A DNA stretch of 64,000 nt, taken from the NCBI RefSeq assembly GCF_026625785.1, contig NZ_CP113063.1, positions 4,588,001-4,652,000 of the forward strand. The letters run 5' to 3'. A program made the position numbers and the translations under genes. The notes below the pieces were generated by a model. It did no database searches. It worked only from the letters and a program-made list of their open reading frames with translations, and had not been told where the DNA came from. The stretch comes from Gordonia sp. SL306. GTDB lineage: Bacteria; Actinomycetota; Actinomycetes; Mycobacteriales; Mycobacteriaceae. This document shows, in pieces, positions 43,123-53,696 of this stretch (position 1 is the first letter of the stretch; every line of letters begins with the position of its first letter).

Positions 43123-44079
43123 ATGTCCGACACCGCGCATCGAAACCTGGCCGACTACCGCTCGGAGAACTATCCGCGCGACATGATCGGATACGGTGCG
43201 ACACCTCCGGATCCGCAGTGGCCGGGCGGCGCCAGGATCGCCGTGCAGTTCGTGCTCAACTACGAGGAGGGTTCGGAGAACAACGTCCTCGAGAACGACC
43301 GTGGCAGTGAGACCTTCCTGTCCGAGATGGTCGGTGCCCAGTCGTTCCCGAACCGGCACATGAGCATGGAATCGCTCTACGAGTACGGGTCCCGCGCCGG
43401 GGTCTGGCGGATCCTGCGCACGTTCTCGCGACGGCAACTGCCCCTCACCATCTTCGCTGTCGCGCAGGCGATGGCGCGTAACCCGGAGGCGGCCGCGGCC
43501 TTTGTCGAACGTGGCGACGAGATCGCGTGTCACGGCTATCGATGGCTCAGTTACCAGTTGGTCAACCCGGCGGTGGAGCGTGAACACATGCAGGCGGGCA
43601 TCGACCTGCTCACCGAGATCACCGGCCACCGACCTCTCGGCTGGTACACCGGCCGCGATTCGCCCAACACCCGCCGACTCGTGGTGGAGCAGGGTGGGTT
43701 CGTCTACGACTCCGACAGCTACGCCGACGACCTGCCGTACTGGGTGAAGGTGCCTCGAGATGACTCCGTCGTCGATCACCTCGTGGTGCCGTACACGCTC
43801 GACACGAACGACATGCGATTCGCCTCGCCCGGCGGTTTTCCCTCCGGCGACCAGTTCTTCGCCCATCTCCGTGACGCCTTCGACGTGCTATATGCCGAAG
43901 GCGTGGCGGGCGCACCCAAGATGCTCTCCATCGGGCTGCACTGCCGGATCGCGGGCAGGCCGGCACGGCTGGCGGCACTCGAGCGGTTCCTCGACCACGT
44001 GCAGGCCCACGACGATGTCTGGATCACCCGTCGCATCGACATCGCCGAACACTGGCGGAAGGTGCACCCGGCCGGCTGA
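43123..44079 (+). CDS. Polysaccharide deacetylase family protein, PuuE allantoinase-like
   Basis: A 318-aa NodB-fold hydrolase close to metal-independent allantoinase PuuE and related peptidoglycan-deacetylase-like enzymes. Family hallmarks are FVLNYEEGSENNVLENDRGS, SMESLYEYGSRAGVWRIL, the loop ERGDEIACHGYRWLSYQL, GWYTGRDSPNTRRLV and YDSDSYADDLPYW. It probably opens a ring or amide bond in a purine-degradation-type compound. No other purine genes are adjacent, so the substrate is open. Confidence 0.8.
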   Translation: MSDTAHRNLADYRSENYPRDMIGYGATPPDPQWPGGARIAVQFVLNYEEGSENNVLENDRGSETFLSEMVGAQSFPNRHMSMESLYEYGSRAGVWRILRTFSRRQLPLTIFAVAQAMARNPEAAAAFVERGDEIACHGYRWLSYQLVNPAVEREHMQAGIDLLTEITGHRPLGWYTGRDSPNTRRLVVEQGGFVYDSDSYADDLPYWVKVPRDDSVVDHLVVPYTLDTNDMRFASPGGFPSGDQFFAHLRDAFDVLYAEGVAGAPKMLSIGLHCRIAGRPARLAALERFLDHVQAHDDVWITRRIDIAEHWRKVHPAG

Positions 44080-44112
44080 ACCGGGAAGTTTGGGCTCACC
44101 CCTCCGAGGCAG

Positions 44113-44118
44113 GACAAT
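44113..44118 (+). promoter_or_regulatory. -10 box of the dxr leaderless promoter
   Basis: GACAAT ends 6 nt before GTG 44125, exactly as in rlmN. It would drive the dxr-rip1-ispG unit. Confidence 0.45.
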
Positions 44119-44124
44119 GAGTTC

Positions 44125-45300
44125 GTGACGACGCGCGTACTCATTCTCGGCTCGACCGGGTCGATCGGTGTCCAGGCCCTCGAGGTCATCGCCGAACATC
44201 CCGAACGTTTCCAGGTGGTCGGACTCGGGGCGGGCGGCGCGAACCTCGATCTGCTGCGTGCGCAGGCACAGGCGTTCCGGATTCCGGCCGGCGCCCTGGC
44301 GGTCGCCGATCCGGTCGCCGCGCGAACCCTCTCCGACGATCTCGGCAGCCGTGTTCTCGGCGGCCCGGACGCGATGTGTGACCTGATCGGCACCGTCGAG
44401 GCCGATGTGGTGCTCAACGCCGTCGTCGGGTCCATCGGTCTCCGGCCGAGTCTCGCAGCGCTGCGATCCGGGGCGCGACTGGCGCTGGCCAACAAGGAGT
44501 CTCTGGTCGCAGGCGGCTCCCTGGTTCTCGACGCCGCCGCCCCCGGTCAGATCGTGCCCGTGGATTCCGAGCACTCGGCCATCGCCCAGTGCCTGCGGGC
44601 CGGTACCGCCGACGAGGTCGACCGGCTCGTCCTCACCGCATCGGGCGGACCCTTCCGGGGATGGACCCGGACGGCACTCGAGGACGTGACACCGGAGCAG
44701 GCAGGACACCATCCGACCTGGTCGATGGGTCCGATGATCACACTGAACTCGGCAACGCTGGTGAACAAGGCACTCGAGGTCATCGAGGCCCACCTGCTGT
44801 TCGGGGTGGACTACGACCGCATCGACGTCACCGTGCATGCACAGTCGATCGTCCATTCGATGGTGACCTTCGTCGACGGGGCGACCGTCGCCAAGGCATC
44901 CCCGCCGTCGATGAAACTCCCGATCGCGCTGGCGCTCGGTTGGCCGGCGCGCGTGCCCGGCTCGTCGGCCGCCTGTGACTTCTCGACCGCGTCGTCGTGG
45001 ACATTCGAACCGGTCGACAACGCGGTTTTCCCGGCGATCGATCTCGCTCGTGAGGCGGGTCGTGGGGGCGGCTCGCTCACCGCCGTCTACAACGCCGCCA
45101 ACGAGGCCGCGGCAGAGGGCTTCTTCGCCGGTGCCATCCGGTTCCCGCGGATCGTCGAGATCATCCGTGAGGTGCTCGCCGAGGCCGATCAGTGGCGTGA
45201 ACGGCCAGGTACTGTGGATGAGGTCTTGGCTGCTGACCAGTGGGCACGCGAACATGCTGCGCGTCTGGTCAAGGCATATGCGGATGGAGTGAGTCAGTGA
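44125..45300 (+). CDS. dxr: 1-deoxy-D-xylulose 5-phosphate reductoisomerase
   Basis: Second enzyme of the MEP isoprenoid pathway; converts DXP to MEP with NADPH and a divalent metal. The NADPH site is G9-STGSIG15. Active-site segments are [25 protein letters not shown], the flexible loop [10 protein letters not shown] and [20 protein letters not shown], and INLA-like [11 protein letters not shown]. Length is 391 aa. The stop overlaps the rip1 GTG by 4 nt. Confidence 0.97.
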   Translation: MTTRVLILGSTGSIGVQALEVIAEHPERFQVVGLGAGGANLDLLRAQAQAFRIPAGALAVADPVAARTLSDDLGSRVLGGPDAMCDLIGTVEADVVLNAVVGSIGLRPSLAALRSGARLALANKESLVAGGSLVLDAAAPGQIVPVDSEHSAIAQCLRAGTADEVDRLVLTASGGPFRGWTRTALEDVTPEQAGHHPTWSMGPMITLNSATLVNKALEVIEAHLLFGVDYDRIDVTVHAQSIVHSMVTFVDGATVAKASPPSMKLPIALALGWPARVPGSSAACDFSTASSWTFEPVDNAVFPAIDLAREAGRGGGSLTAVYNAANEAAAEGFFAGAIRFPRIVEIIREVLAEADQWRERPGTVDEVLAADQWAREHAARLVKAYADGVSQ

Positions 45301-46529
45301 GTTTTGCGCTCGGCGTGGTGCTGTTCGCCGCAGCGCTGGTGCTGTCGGTTGCGTGGCACGAATGCGGTCACATGTGGGCAGCACAGGCGACCGGGATGAA
45401 GGTCCGCCGATACTTCGTCGGCTTCGGGCCAACGCTGTGGTCGACCCGTCGCGGGGAGACCGAATACGGCATCAAGGCGCTGCCGCTCGGCGGTTTCTGT
45501 GACATCGCGGGCATGACGCCCTACGACGAGATCGCCGAGGAAGACCGGCCGCGGGCCATGTACCTGCAGAAGCCGTGGAAACGGCTGGTGGTGCTGTTGG
45601 CCGGTCCGGCGCAGAACTTCGTGCTCGGGTTCGTGCTGGTCGTCATCGTGGGCGCGATCTTCGGCCTGCCGAACATCAGCCAGGACCCGGTGCCCGCGAC
45701 GGTGTCGAAGACCAGCTGCGTGTCGGCCACGACCACGTACTCCGAGACGGCGGAGCCGGTGCGGACCCCGTGCGCCGGCAACGGTCCGGCCGCCGACGCA
45801 GGCCTGCGCGCCGGCGACACGATCGTCGCCGTCAACGGCCAGCCGGTCTCCGACTACTCCGAGGTGTCCAAACAGATCGGCACGGGCTCCGACCCGGTCG
45901 CCATGACCGTGCAGCGAGGCAGCGAGAAGATCGACCTCACGATCGTCCCCCAACCCGCGACCATCGTCGTCCAGCGGTCCGACGGGACCCAGGAGACCGA
46001 ACAGGCCCGACAGGTCGGCATCACGTTCACTCCGCCGCCGAACATCAACCACTACGACGGCCTCGAGGTGATCCCCGCATCGTTCGCGTTCACCGGTGAC
46101 CTGTTCGTGGCCACCTGGGACGCCTTGCTGTCGATGCCGTCGAAGGTCAGCGCCCTGTGGACGGCGGTCACCGGCGGTGAGCGCTCGGCAGACACCCCGG
46201 TCAGCGTCTACGGTGCATCGGTGCTGGGTGGTCAGGCCGTCGAGCGGGGTGCGTGGAGCACCTTCCTGCTGTTGCTGATCAGCATCAACTTCTTCCTCGG
46301 GTTGTTCAATCTCGTGCCGCTACTACCGTTGGATGGTGGGCACATGGCCGTCGTCGGCTACGAGAAGGCCCGCAACACGGTGCGCGGATGGTTCGGGCGT
46401 GCCGCAGGCGGGCCCGTCGACTACCTGAAGCTCATGCCGATCACCTACGCGGTGGTGATCATCATGGGTGGATTCATGGTCCTGACGGTCACCGCCGACA
46501 TCGTCAACCCGATCGAACTGTTCAAATGA
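45297..46529 (+). CDS. rip1: Site-2 zinc metalloprotease Rip1 (RseP-like)
   Basis: Intramembrane protease that cuts anti-sigma factors and other membrane substrates. The zinc motif is H21-ECG-H25 in [11 protein letters not shown]; the second metal motif is [12 protein letters not shown] near the C-terminus. A PDZ domain lies between ([20 protein letters not shown]). About four membrane helices and 410 aa match mycobacterial Rip1. GTG 45297 overlaps dxr. The dxr-rip1-ispG arrangement is conserved in the order. Confidence 0.95.
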   Translation: MSFALGVVLFAAALVLSVAWHECGHMWAAQATGMKVRRYFVGFGPTLWSTRRGETEYGIKALPLGGFCDIAGMTPYDEIAEEDRPRAMYLQKPWKRLVVLLAGPAQNFVLGFVLVVIVGAIFGLPNISQDPVPATVSKTSCVSATTTYSETAEPVRTPCAGNGPAADAGLRAGDTIVAVNGQPVSDYSEVSKQIGTGSDPVAMTVQRGSEKIDLTIVPQPATIVVQRSDGTQETEQARQVGITFTPPPNINHYDGLEVIPASFAFTGDLFVATWDALLSMPSKVSALWTAVTGGERSADTPVSVYGASVLGGQAVERGAWSTFLLLLISINFFLGLFNLVPLLPLDGGHMAVVGYEKARNTVRGWFGRAAGGPVDYLKLMPITYAVVIIMGGFMVLTVTADIVNPIELFK

Positions 46530-46611
46530 TCCAGCCCGGCCGTCACACAGCCTTCCATCACATAGCTCAGCCGTTGAACCACACAGCCATTCGTCATTCG
46601 AGGTGAACGAG

Positions 46612-47802
46612 ATGAACGCCCCAGCAACTCCCGGAGACGCGCTCTCGGTCGGGCTCGGCATGCCCGCCGGCCCGCCGCCCGTGTTGGCGCCCCGACGCCA
46701 GACACGCCAGATCCAGGTCGGTCAGGTCGGTGTGGGCAGCGACCATCCGATCTCGGTGCAGTCGATGACCACCACCAAGACCCACGACATCAACGCAACG
46801 CTGCAGCAGATCGCCGAGCTCACCGCATCGGGCTGCGACATCGTGCGGGTGGCCTGCCCGCGTCCCGAAGACGCAGAGGCGTTGCCGGTGATCGCCAAGA
46901 AGAGCAAGATCCCGGTGATCGCCGACATCCACTTCCAGCCGAAGTACATCTTCGCCGCCATCGACGCGGGATGTGCGGCGGTTCGCGTCAACCCGGGCAA
47001 CATCAAGGAGTTCGACGGGCGCGTCAAAGAGGTGGCATATGCCGCCAAGGACGCCGGGATCCCGATCCGGATCGGCGTCAACGCCGGCTCCCTCGATCCC
47101 CGGCTGCTGAAGAAGTACGGCAAGGCGACCCCGGAAGCCCTCGTCGAATCGGCGCTCTGGGAGGCAGGCCTGTTCGAGGAGCACGGCTTCGGCGACATCA
47201 AGATCTCCGTCAAGCACAACGACCCGGTGGTGATGGTCGAGGCCTATCGGCAGCTCGCCGCGCAGTGCGACTATCCGCTGCACCTCGGGGTCACCGAGGC
47301 CGGACCGGCATTCCAGGGCACGATCAAGTCGGCGGTCGCTTTCGGTGCACTGCTCTCCGAGGGCATCGGCGACACCATCCGGGTCTCGCTGTCGGCACCG
47401 CCCGCCGAGGAGGTCAAGGTCGGTGATCAGATCCTGCAGTCACTCAACCTCCGGCCACGCAAACTCGAGATCGTGTCCTGCCCGTCGTGTGGGCGCGCGC
47501 AGGTCGACGTCTACAAGCTGGCGGACGCGGTCAGTGCAGGACTCGAGGGTATGGAGGTCCCGCTGCGTGTTGCCGTGATGGGTTGTGTCGTCAACGGTCC
47601 CGGTGAGGCACGCGAGGCAGATCTCGGTGTGGCATCGGGTAACGGCAAGGGCCAGATCTTCGTCAAGGGAGAGGTCATCAAGACCGTGCCCGAGGCCGAG
47701 ATCGTGGAGACCTTGATCGAAGAAGCGCTGCGAATCGCAGGCGAGTCGGGTGACACTGGTGGGGACAGGGAAGTGGGCCCACCGGTCGTCACGATCAGCT
47801 GA
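46612..47802 (+). CDS. ispG: 4-hydroxy-3-methylbut-2-enyl diphosphate synthase
   Basis: [4Fe-4S] enzyme of the MEP pathway acting after Isp[21 protein letters not shown] opens the TIM barrel; [29 protein letters not shown] and GVNAGSLD follow. Cluster cysteines are in VSCPSCGR and [14 protein letters not shown] 46612 is chosen because GAGGTG lies 7 nt upstream; GTG 46603 overlaps that site. Length is 396 aa. dxr and ispG in one unit place two MEP steps together. Confidence 0.96.
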   Translation: MNAPATPGDALSVGLGMPAGPPPVLAPRRQTRQIQVGQVGVGSDHPISVQSMTTTKTHDINATLQQIAELTASGCDIVRVACPRPEDAEALPVIAKKSKIPVIADIHFQPKYIFAAIDAGCAAVRVNPGNIKEFDGRVKEVAYAAKDAGIPIRIGVNAGSLDPRLLKKYGKATPEALVESALWEAGLFEEHGFGDIKISVKHNDPVVMVEAYRQLAAQCDYPLHLGVTEAGPAFQGTIKSAVAFGALLSEGIGDTIRVSLSAPPAEEVKVGDQILQSLNLRPRKLEIVSCPSCGRAQVDVYKLADAVSAGLEGMEVPLRVAVMGCVVNGPGEAREADLGVASGNGKGQIFVKGEVIKTVPEAEIVETLIEEALRIAGESGDTGGDREVGPPVVTIS

Positions 47803-47879
47803 CGACAGCGGAGGCGACCACCGCCGAAGGTGCAGGAGCCGGAGGTCGTACCCTGCCCGACTACTGCAGAGGAGCGGTG

Positions 47880-48716
47880 GTGCTGAAGCTACTGGGTGAC
47901 CGCCCCCTCGGCGCACGTGATGCGCCGGTGGTCGAGCGCGTCATGGCTGCCGACCCGGTGGCGATGTGCATGGTGGCGGCACGTTTCGAGACCCACGGCA
48001 TCAACCCGCGGCTGCTCGGCGGGGAGCTGTGGACCATCGACGACCCGACGACGTCGCTGTGTTTCTCGGGGGCGAACCTGATCCCCCTCGCCGGTTCTGC
48101 CGACGACATGGAGGGTTTCGCCGACCGCGCCGCCTCGGCGCCACGGGTCTGCTCCTCGATCGTCGGTCGCGCCGAGTTGGTGTTGCCGTTCTGGGACCGA
48201 GTACAGCCGTGTTGGGGTCCCGCACGTGAGGTGCGCGACAACCAGCCACTGATGGCGCTCACCGGCACGCCTGCCATCGCGCCGGACCCGCTGGTACGGC
48301 TGGTCACCCTCGACGATCTCGACGCATATCTGCCGGCCGCCGTCGACATGTTCATCGGTGAGGTCGGCGTTGACCCGTGTGCCGGCGATGGCGGGCGTTC
48401 CTACCGCCGCCGGCTGGCGTCGTTGGTCACTGCGCAGCGCGTGTTCGCCCGGTTCGACCGCGGTGAGGTCGTGTTCAAGGCCGAGATCGGTTCGCTCTCA
48501 AGGAGAGTCGGTCAGATCCAGGGTGTCTGGGTCGCCCCGCACCGACGCGGTGAGGGACTTGGCGCCGCCGGCACCGCAGCCGTTGCGGCGGCGATCATCT
48601 CGCACGGCCGGACGCCGAGTCTCTACGTCAACAGCTTCAACCTCCCCGCGCGAGCGGTCTATCGGCAGGTCGGGTTCAGCGAGGTCGGGACGTTCGCGAC
48701 GGTTCTGGTCGACTGA
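47880..48716 (+). CDS. GNAT acetyltransferase with N-terminal DUF4081-type domain
   Basis: A 278-aa protein. The N-terminal half (RPLGARDAPVVERVMAADPV) fits the DUF4081 domain seen before GNAT domains in actinobacteria. The C-terminal GNAT domain has the acetyl-CoA loop VAPHRRGEGLGAAG and the terminal LYVNSFNLPARAVYRQVGF. GAGGAG lies 5 nt before GTG 47880. It follows ispG as in M. tuberculosis. The acceptor is unknown. Confidence 0.85.
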   Translation: MLKLLGDRPLGARDAPVVERVMAADPVAMCMVAARFETHGINPRLLGGELWTIDDPTTSLCFSGANLIPLAGSADDMEGFADRAASAPRVCSSIVGRAELVLPFWDRVQPCWGPAREVRDNQPLMALTGTPAIAPDPLVRLVTLDDLDAYLPAAVDMFIGEVGVDPCAGDGGRSYRRRLASLVTAQRVFARFDRGEVVFKAEIGSLSRRVGQIQGVWVAPHRRGEGLGAAGTAAVAAAIISHGRTPSLYVNSFNLPARAVYRQVGFSEVGTFATVLVD

Positions 48717-48789
48717 CTAGTCCCGTTTTCGCAGCGCGTAGCGCGTGGCGCAACGGATTCCGGTCATGGACGCCATATGATCGCAACTG

Positions 48790-50625
48790 ATGTGGCAGAT
48801 GAGACGGCGTGTGATCAGCGGGACCTGTGTGTCGGTGACCGCTCTAGTCGTGCTCGGGGTGGCCGGTTGCTCCACGGCTGACGACGGTCCCCGTCAGGCC
48901 GTCGAGAGGTTCCTGACCTCCTACGGAGCCCACGACACCGCGGCCGCTGCCCAGCTCACCGACAACGCGTCGCAGGCCCGCACCGATCTCGACGCCGCAT
49001 GGAAGGGAATCTCGGCCGAGAAGATGACCTTCAGCACCGGCAAGGCGCAGGTCTCCGGCGACACCGCCGACATCGACGTCACCTACCGCTGGGGGCTGCC
49101 GGGTGGACGTGAGTGGAGCTATCCGGCCCGGATCGCGATGATCCGGACCGACGCCGGGTGGGGCGTGCGATGGATGTCGACCGACATCCATCCGGACCTC
49201 GGTGCCAACCAACGGCTTTCGCTGCGGACGATGGGGGCACCGCGGGCGACGGTGAACGAATCCGACGGTTCGGAGGTGATGGTCAACGGCACGGTGGTCG
49301 GTATCAACTTCGATGCACAGGCCGCTGCCGCCAGTGGCTCGGTGGCCGATTCGGTGACGCAGCTCGTGTCGGTCCTGAAGCCGTTCGATCCGTCTCTGTC
49401 GGCGCAGAAGATCGCCGAGGAGTCCACCGCGGGCGGCGGCTCGTATCCCATCACCCGCCTGTCCCAGCGTGATTTCGACCGGCTCCGCGACCAATTGGCC
49501 ATCCCGGGGGTCGAGCACAACGAACAGGCCGAGCTGGTTCCGAAGAACCCGGACTTCGCGCCTGCCCTGCTGACCGAGGTCAAGAAGGTGGTCGACAGCG
49601 AGGTCGACGGCCGGGCCGGGTGGCGCGTGGTCACCGTCAATCCCAACGGTCTCGACGCCGATGTCCTCGCCGACCATGCCGCGCAGCCCGCACCGGCGGT
49701 CTCGCTGAGCCTGTCGCGGCAGGTGCAGACGGCCGCGCAGCGGGCGGTCGACGCCACCAACCGCTTCCAGGTCGCGATGGTGGTCATCCAGCCGTCCACC
49801 GGCCACATCCTCGCGGTCGCGCAGAACAGGTCGGCCGATCGCGACGGACCGATCGCGACCGCCGGGCTCTATCCGCCCGGCTCGACGTTCAAGATGGTCA
49901 CCGCGGCCGCGGCCATCAGCCGCAACCTGGCTCATCCCGGGACCATGGTGCCCTGCCCGGGCGAGATCGAGATCGGGCCGCGTCGTATCCCCAACTACGA
50001 CCGATTCTCGTTGGGGACCGTGCCGATGCTGCAGGCCTTCGCGAACTCCTGCAACACGACCTTCGCCAAACTCGCCAGCGAGATGGGGCCGTCGGATCTC
50101 GCACACACCGCCGCATCAATGGGGATCGGGCAGCACTACGACATCGCGGGTCTCGCGGCCGTCTCCGGTTCGGTGCCGATCGCCCCGGAGTTGGTGGCCC
50201 GCACCGAGGACGGCTTCGGTCAGGGCAAGGTCCTGGTCAGCCCGCTCGGTCTCGCGCTGGTCGCGGCCACTGTCGCCCACAACGGCAAAGCTCCGGTACC
50301 GCAACTGATCCTGGGCAAGCCGACCAAGGTCGAGGGGCCGCAACCGTCGCTGGATCCGTCGGTGGTGGCCGAGCTCCGACCGATGATGCGAGCGGTCGTC
50401 CAGCAGGGCACCGGCACCGTCATCGCCGGACAGGGCGACATCCTCGGCAAGACCGGTGAGGCAGAGTTCGCCGGCGGCTCACACGCGTGGTTCGCCGGTT
50501 ACCGGGGCGATCTCGCATTCGCGACCCTGGTGGTGCGCGGCGGCGACTCGAACAACGCGGTCGCGGTGACCCGGGACATGTTCGCCTCACTACCGCCGGG
50601 ATACGCCGCCGCTGCCCGGTCGTGA
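48790..50625 (+). CDS. Penicillin-binding lipoprotein
   Basis: Class B penicillin-binding protein anchored as a lipoprotein, 611 aa. The lipobox ends at Cys27 (VVLGVAGC). An NTF2-like MecA N-terminal domain (AVERFLTSYGAHDTAAAAQL) and a dimerisation region precede the transpeptidase domain. Catalytic motifs are S365-TFK, S420-CN and K554-TG in LGKTGEAEF. It matches the MecA-like PBP lipoprotein at this place in M. tuberculosis. A TATGAT box lies 8 nt before the ATG. It converges with hmuV. Confidence 0.93.
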   Translation: MWQMRRRVISGTCVSVTALVVLGVAGCSTADDGPRQAVERFLTSYGAHDTAAAAQLTDNASQARTDLDAAWKGISAEKMTFSTGKAQVSGDTADIDVTYRWGLPGGREWSYPARIAMIRTDAGWGVRWMSTDIHPDLGANQRLSLRTMGAPRATVNESDGSEVMVNGTVVGINFDAQAAAASGSVADSVTQLVSVLKPFDPSLSAQKIAEESTAGGGSYPITRLSQRDFDRLRDQLAIPGVEHNEQAELVPKNPDFAPALLTEVKKVVDSEVDGRAGWRVVTVNPNGLDADVLADHAAQPAPAVSLSLSRQVQTAAQRAVDATNRFQVAMVVIQPSTGHILAVAQNRSADRDGPIATAGLYPPGSTFKMVTAAAAISRNLAHPGTMVPCPGEIEIGPRRIPNYDRFSLGTVPMLQAFANSCNTTFAKLASEMGPSDLAHTAASMGIGQHYDIAGLAAVSGSVPIAPELVARTEDGFGQGKVLVSPLGLALVAATVAHNGKAPVPQLILGKPTKVEGPQPSLDPSVVAELRPMMRAVVQQGTGTVIAGQGDILGKTGEAEFAGGSHAWFAGYRGDLAFATLVVRGGDSNNAVAVTRDMFASLPPGYAAAARS

Positions 50626-50638
50626 GTCGCGGCATCGG

Positions 50639-51430
50639 TCAGGTGCGGCGCGGTACCACGATCGGCTGTCCCGACGCCGGGTGATCCCAGATCTCGACGG
50701 GGTGGTCGTAGGTCTCCGAGAGCAGGGCGGCCGTCATCACCTCCCGGGTCGGGCCGGTGGCGAGCAGGTGACCGTCCTTCATCAGTGCGACCCGGTCGGC
50801 ATAGGCCGCTGCCAGGGACAGGTCATGAACCACCAGCAGGATGGCGCCGCCGGCGTCGCGGGCGGCTCGCAGGATGTCGAGTACCGATTCCTGGTGGTGG
50901 ATGTCGAGCGCGGCAGTCGGTTCATCGAGCAGCATCACCGGTGTCCGTTGGGCGAGAGCTCGGGCGATCGACACGCGGGCCTGCTGGCCGCCGGAGAGTT
51001 GGGCGAACGGGCGATCGGTGATGTCGGTGAGATCACAGGCACGCAACGCGTCGTCGATGATCTCGGGCGACTCGGTGGCCTGCGGTGTGCGCAGCCAGGG
51101 AAAGCGGCCCATCTCCACCACCTCGACGACGGTGAACGGGGTGTCGGTGCGGTTGTGTTGCGTCACAAACGAACGCAGGCGGGCCAGTTCGGTCGACGAC
51201 GCCTTGGACACCAGGTGATCGCCGATGCGCACGGTGCCGTGGTCGGGGCGACGCAAACCTGCGAGCACCGACAGCAAGGTGGATTTTCCGCACCCGTTGG
51301 GCCCGACGAGGGCCAGCAGGGAACCCGGCTCGACCTGGAGGGACACATCCGCCACCACATGACGGCCGCCGAGGGTCACGGTGACGTTCTCGGCGATCAC
51401 GCCGTCGGCCGCTTGAGCCACGATGCTCAC
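50639..51430 (-). CDS. hmuV: Haemin ABC transporter ATPase HmuV
   Basis: Cytoplasmic ATPase of a haem importer, 263 aa. Walker A is VGPNGCGKST, the signature is QLSGGQQARVSIARAL, Walker B is VMLLDEPTAALDIHHQ and the switch His is in LLVVHDLSLAAAY. GTG 51430 overlaps the hmuU stop by 4 nt; GTG 51433 is an alternative. It is the last gene of hmuTUV. Related siderophore ATPases look alike, but the partner genes are of the haemin type. Confidence 0.9.
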   Translation of the reverse strand: MSIVAQAADGVIAENVTVTLGGRHVVADVSLQVEPGSLLALVGPNGCGKSTLLSVLAGLRRPDHGTVRIGDHLVSKASSTELARLRSFVTQHNRTDTPFTVVEVVEMGRFPWLRTPQATESPEIIDDALRACDLTDITDRPFAQLSGGQQARVSIARALAQRTPVMLLDEPTAALDIHHQESVLDILRAARDAGGAILLVVHDLSLAAAYADRVALMKDGHLLATGPTREVMTAALLSETYDHPVEIWDHPASGQPIVVPRRT

Positions 51431-52518
51431 CACCCGGCCCCGGCGTGCCTGCTGCGCCGCAGCAGGATGAAGAACACCGGCCCGCCGATCAGCGAGGTGA
51501 ACATGCCCAGTGGCAGGTCGGCGTCTCCGAGCATGGTGCGCGCCGCCAGGTCTGCGGCGGTGATGACGAGTGCACCGCCCACCACGCTGGTGGGTAGCAG
51601 GATCGCGTGTCGGGGTCCGACGATCAGTCGCATCACGTGCGGCACCACGAGGCCCACGAACATGATGATCCCGGAGAACGCCACCGCGGCCGCGGTCAGG
51701 ATGGACACCAGCACGATGACCTGCCGCCGCACCACTTCCACGTTGACGCCGAGGGAAGCCGCCTGGATCTCGCCCAGTGCCAGCAGATCGAGCTTGTGAA
51801 CCAGGACGAGTGCGGCCGCGATCGCGGCGATGATCAATGGTGCCGACACCCAGATCTCGTCCCAGGTCGCCCCGGCCAGGGATCCGAGCTGCCAGAACAC
51901 GATCTGCTCGCGCGCGGCGGTGGAGGCAACGAAGGTGAGGTAGGCGATGATGCCGAGGGCGAAGGCGTTGACCGCGATGCCGGTGAGTACCAGCATGATC
52001 GCGGAGGTCGAGCCGTCCCGTAGTGACAACAGGTAGACGGCTGCGGCGGTGAACAGGCCGAACACGAAGGCGGCGCCGGCCAACGCCCAGTCGTTGGTCA
52101 TGCCGCCGCCGAGCACGATCATCAGGCATGCGCCGACCGCAGCCCCCGACGACACCCCGATGATGCCGGGCTCGGCGAGGGGATTGGCCAGCACGCCCTG
52201 GAGCAGGCACCCGCCGGCGCCGAGCGCGGCCCCGACCAGCAGACCCAGGACGATGCGCGGGAAACGCACATTCCACAGGGCGCCCTCGCCGTTGGGGTGC
52301 GACGGGAGCGGTCCGAGGTCGAGATGGAAGTGGTGGGCGAGACTGCCGAGGACCTCGATCGGCGGCACCGACACCTTGCCGACGCCTGCCGAGACGACGA
52401 TGAGTGCCGCGGTCGCGACCACCATCACCGCCATCACGGTGATGTTGCGGGTTCGGTGCCGGTTGCGGTGGTCGGCCGTCGTGGCCGCGGAGGCCCGAGG
52501 TGTGGTCGGGGCGCTCAT
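51427..52518 (-). CDS. hmuU: Haemin ABC transporter permease HmuU
   Basis: FecCD-family permease with about ten membrane helices, 363 aa. NVRFPRIVLGLLVGAALGAGG, LLQGVLANPLAEPGIIGVSSGA, LTGIAVNAF, LGSLAGATWDEIW and FVGLVVPHVMRLIVGPRH are family landmarks. It overlaps hmuT by 4 nt upstream and hmuV by 4 nt downstream, so all three are coupled. Confidence 0.93.
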   Translation of the reverse strand: MSAPTTPRASAATTADHRNRHRTRNITVMAVMVVATAALIVVSAGVGKVSVPPIEVLGSLAHHFHLDLGPLPSHPNGEGALWNVRFPRIVLGLLVGAALGAGGCLLQGVLANPLAEPGIIGVSSGAAVGACLMIVLGGGMTNDWALAGAAFVFGLFTAAAVYLLSLRDGSTSAIMLVLTGIAVNAFALGIIAYLTFVASTAAREQIVFWQLGSLAGATWDEIWVSAPLIIAAIAAALVLVHKLDLLALGEIQAASLGVNVEVVRRQVIVLVSILTAAAVAFSGIIMFVGLVVPHVMRLIVGPRHAILLPTSVVGGALVITAADLAARTMLGDADLPLGMFTSLIGGPVFFILLRRSRHAGAGW

Positions 52519-53561
52519 GTGTAGATCGCCCGGGCGAGGGAGCCGAGCACCTCGCCGACATCGGGACCGAAGGCGAGGATCTTCGTCTCGTCCATCTGCA
52601 CCACACGTCTGTTGCGGCCGGCGTCGGTCTCCGCGATCCCCGGCAGGCCCAGTACTCCGTCGAGGCCGCCGACCGTGTCGGCGCCCTGGGTCATCACCAG
52701 GATCACGTCGGGATCGGCCTTGATCATCGCCTCGGCGCTGATCGCGGTGAACGCCCCGGTCAGGTCGGCCTCGGTTCCGGCGTCCTTGCCCCCGAGGCTC
52801 GCGATGAGGTCGTCGGCGCCGGAGCCGGGGCCGGCGAGCAGGATCAGGTTGCGACCGCGGATGTAGACGAATGCCATCGTCGGGTCGCCGGACGGCGACG
52901 GCACGAGCCTCTCGGCGGCGGCGACCTCGGCGTCGGTGCGCGAGACGAGCTGTTCACCCTGGCGCGGAACACCGAGTGCACCGGCGACCGAGCGCATGAG
53001 TGAGTCGTTGGACTGCAGGCTTCGCGTACCGGGGAACGCCACGACGGTCACCCCGGAGTCGCGGATCTGATCGACCGCAGCGGCCGGGACGGTGTTCTCG
53101 TCGACGAGCAACACGCTGGGGTTCAGCGCGAGCACGGCCTCGGCGTCGAGGCTGTGGCCCCGGTTGGTGACCACCGGTAGGCGCGCGGCCGACGGGAACG
53201 CCGTCGACGTGTCCCGCCCGACGACGTGGGAGCCCAGACCCAGCGAGAAGACGATGCTGCCGAGCGTCCCGTTGATGTCGACGGCGATGATGCGACTGGC
53301 GTCGGCCACGGTGACCTTGCCGTAGCGGACCGAGTCCACGGTCGCCGGCAGTGACGGTGTCGGGTCGTCTGCGACGGGCCGCACGTCACGCTCCGGCAGA
53401 TCGGCGGTCCGAGGACCGTTGTGCAGGTGTTCGGTGGGGTCCACCGACGACCCGGATGTCTGCTCGATCGGCTCGACGAAGCACGCCGTGGTGGAACCCG
53501 CCAGCATCAGTACCGCCAGAACGAGGGCCGGCCGCATCAGTCGGCGCGCCCTCGTCGTCAC
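52515..53561 (-). CDS. hmuT: Haemin-binding lipoprotein HmuT
   Basis: Substrate-binding lipoprotein of the haem importer, 348 aa. GTG 53561 gives a signal peptide (RARRLMRPALVLAVLML) ending in GSTTAC with the lipid-bearing cysteine. The mature part shows the periplasmic-binding fold of the HmuT group: RIIAVDINGTLGSIVFSLGL, VVGRDTSTAFPSAARLPVVT, LNPSVLLVDENT and ADPDVILVMTQGADTVGGLD. No haem oxygenase or TonB-type gene is nearby. A weak match to an iron box lies upstream. Confidence 0.9.
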   Translation of the reverse strand: MTTRARRLMRPALVLAVLMLAGSTTACFVEPIEQTSGSSVDPTEHLHNGPRTADLPERDVRPVADDPTPSLPATVDSVRYGKVTVADASRIIAVDINGTLGSIVFSLGLGSHVVGRDTSTAFPSAARLPVVTNRGHSLDAEAVLALNPSVLLVDENTVPAAAVDQIRDSGVTVVAFPGTRSLQSNDSLMRSVAGALGVPRQGEQLVSRTDAEVAAAERLVPSPSGDPTMAFVYIRGRNLILLAGPGSGADDLIASLGGKDAGTEADLTGAFTAISAEAMIKADPDVILVMTQGADTVGGLDGVLGLPGIAETDAGRNRRVVQMDETKILAFGPDVGEVLGSLARAIYT

Positions 53562-53684
53562 CTGCTCACCCGCATCACTCGTCCTCCGCACCCGTCTACT
53601 GAGTCTCACCTTAGTTCGCGCCGATGGTCCACCCGTGTGCCGGGACCAGTGCCCGCGGCGTTCACCTCGCCCGAGAGGTCTGGA

Positions 53685-53690
53685 TAAGCT
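53685..53690 (+). promoter_or_regulatory. -10 box of the map leaderless promoter
   Basis: TAAGCT ends 6 nt before ATG 53697; no ribosome site is visible. Confidence 0.5.
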
Positions 53691-53696
53691 GGGTGC

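Noticed and set aside
53595..53613. Possible iron box upstream of hmuT (minus strand)
   Set aside because: Only 11 of 19 consensus positions match and the palindrome is poor, so I do not annotate it, although iron control of hmuTUV is biologically likely.
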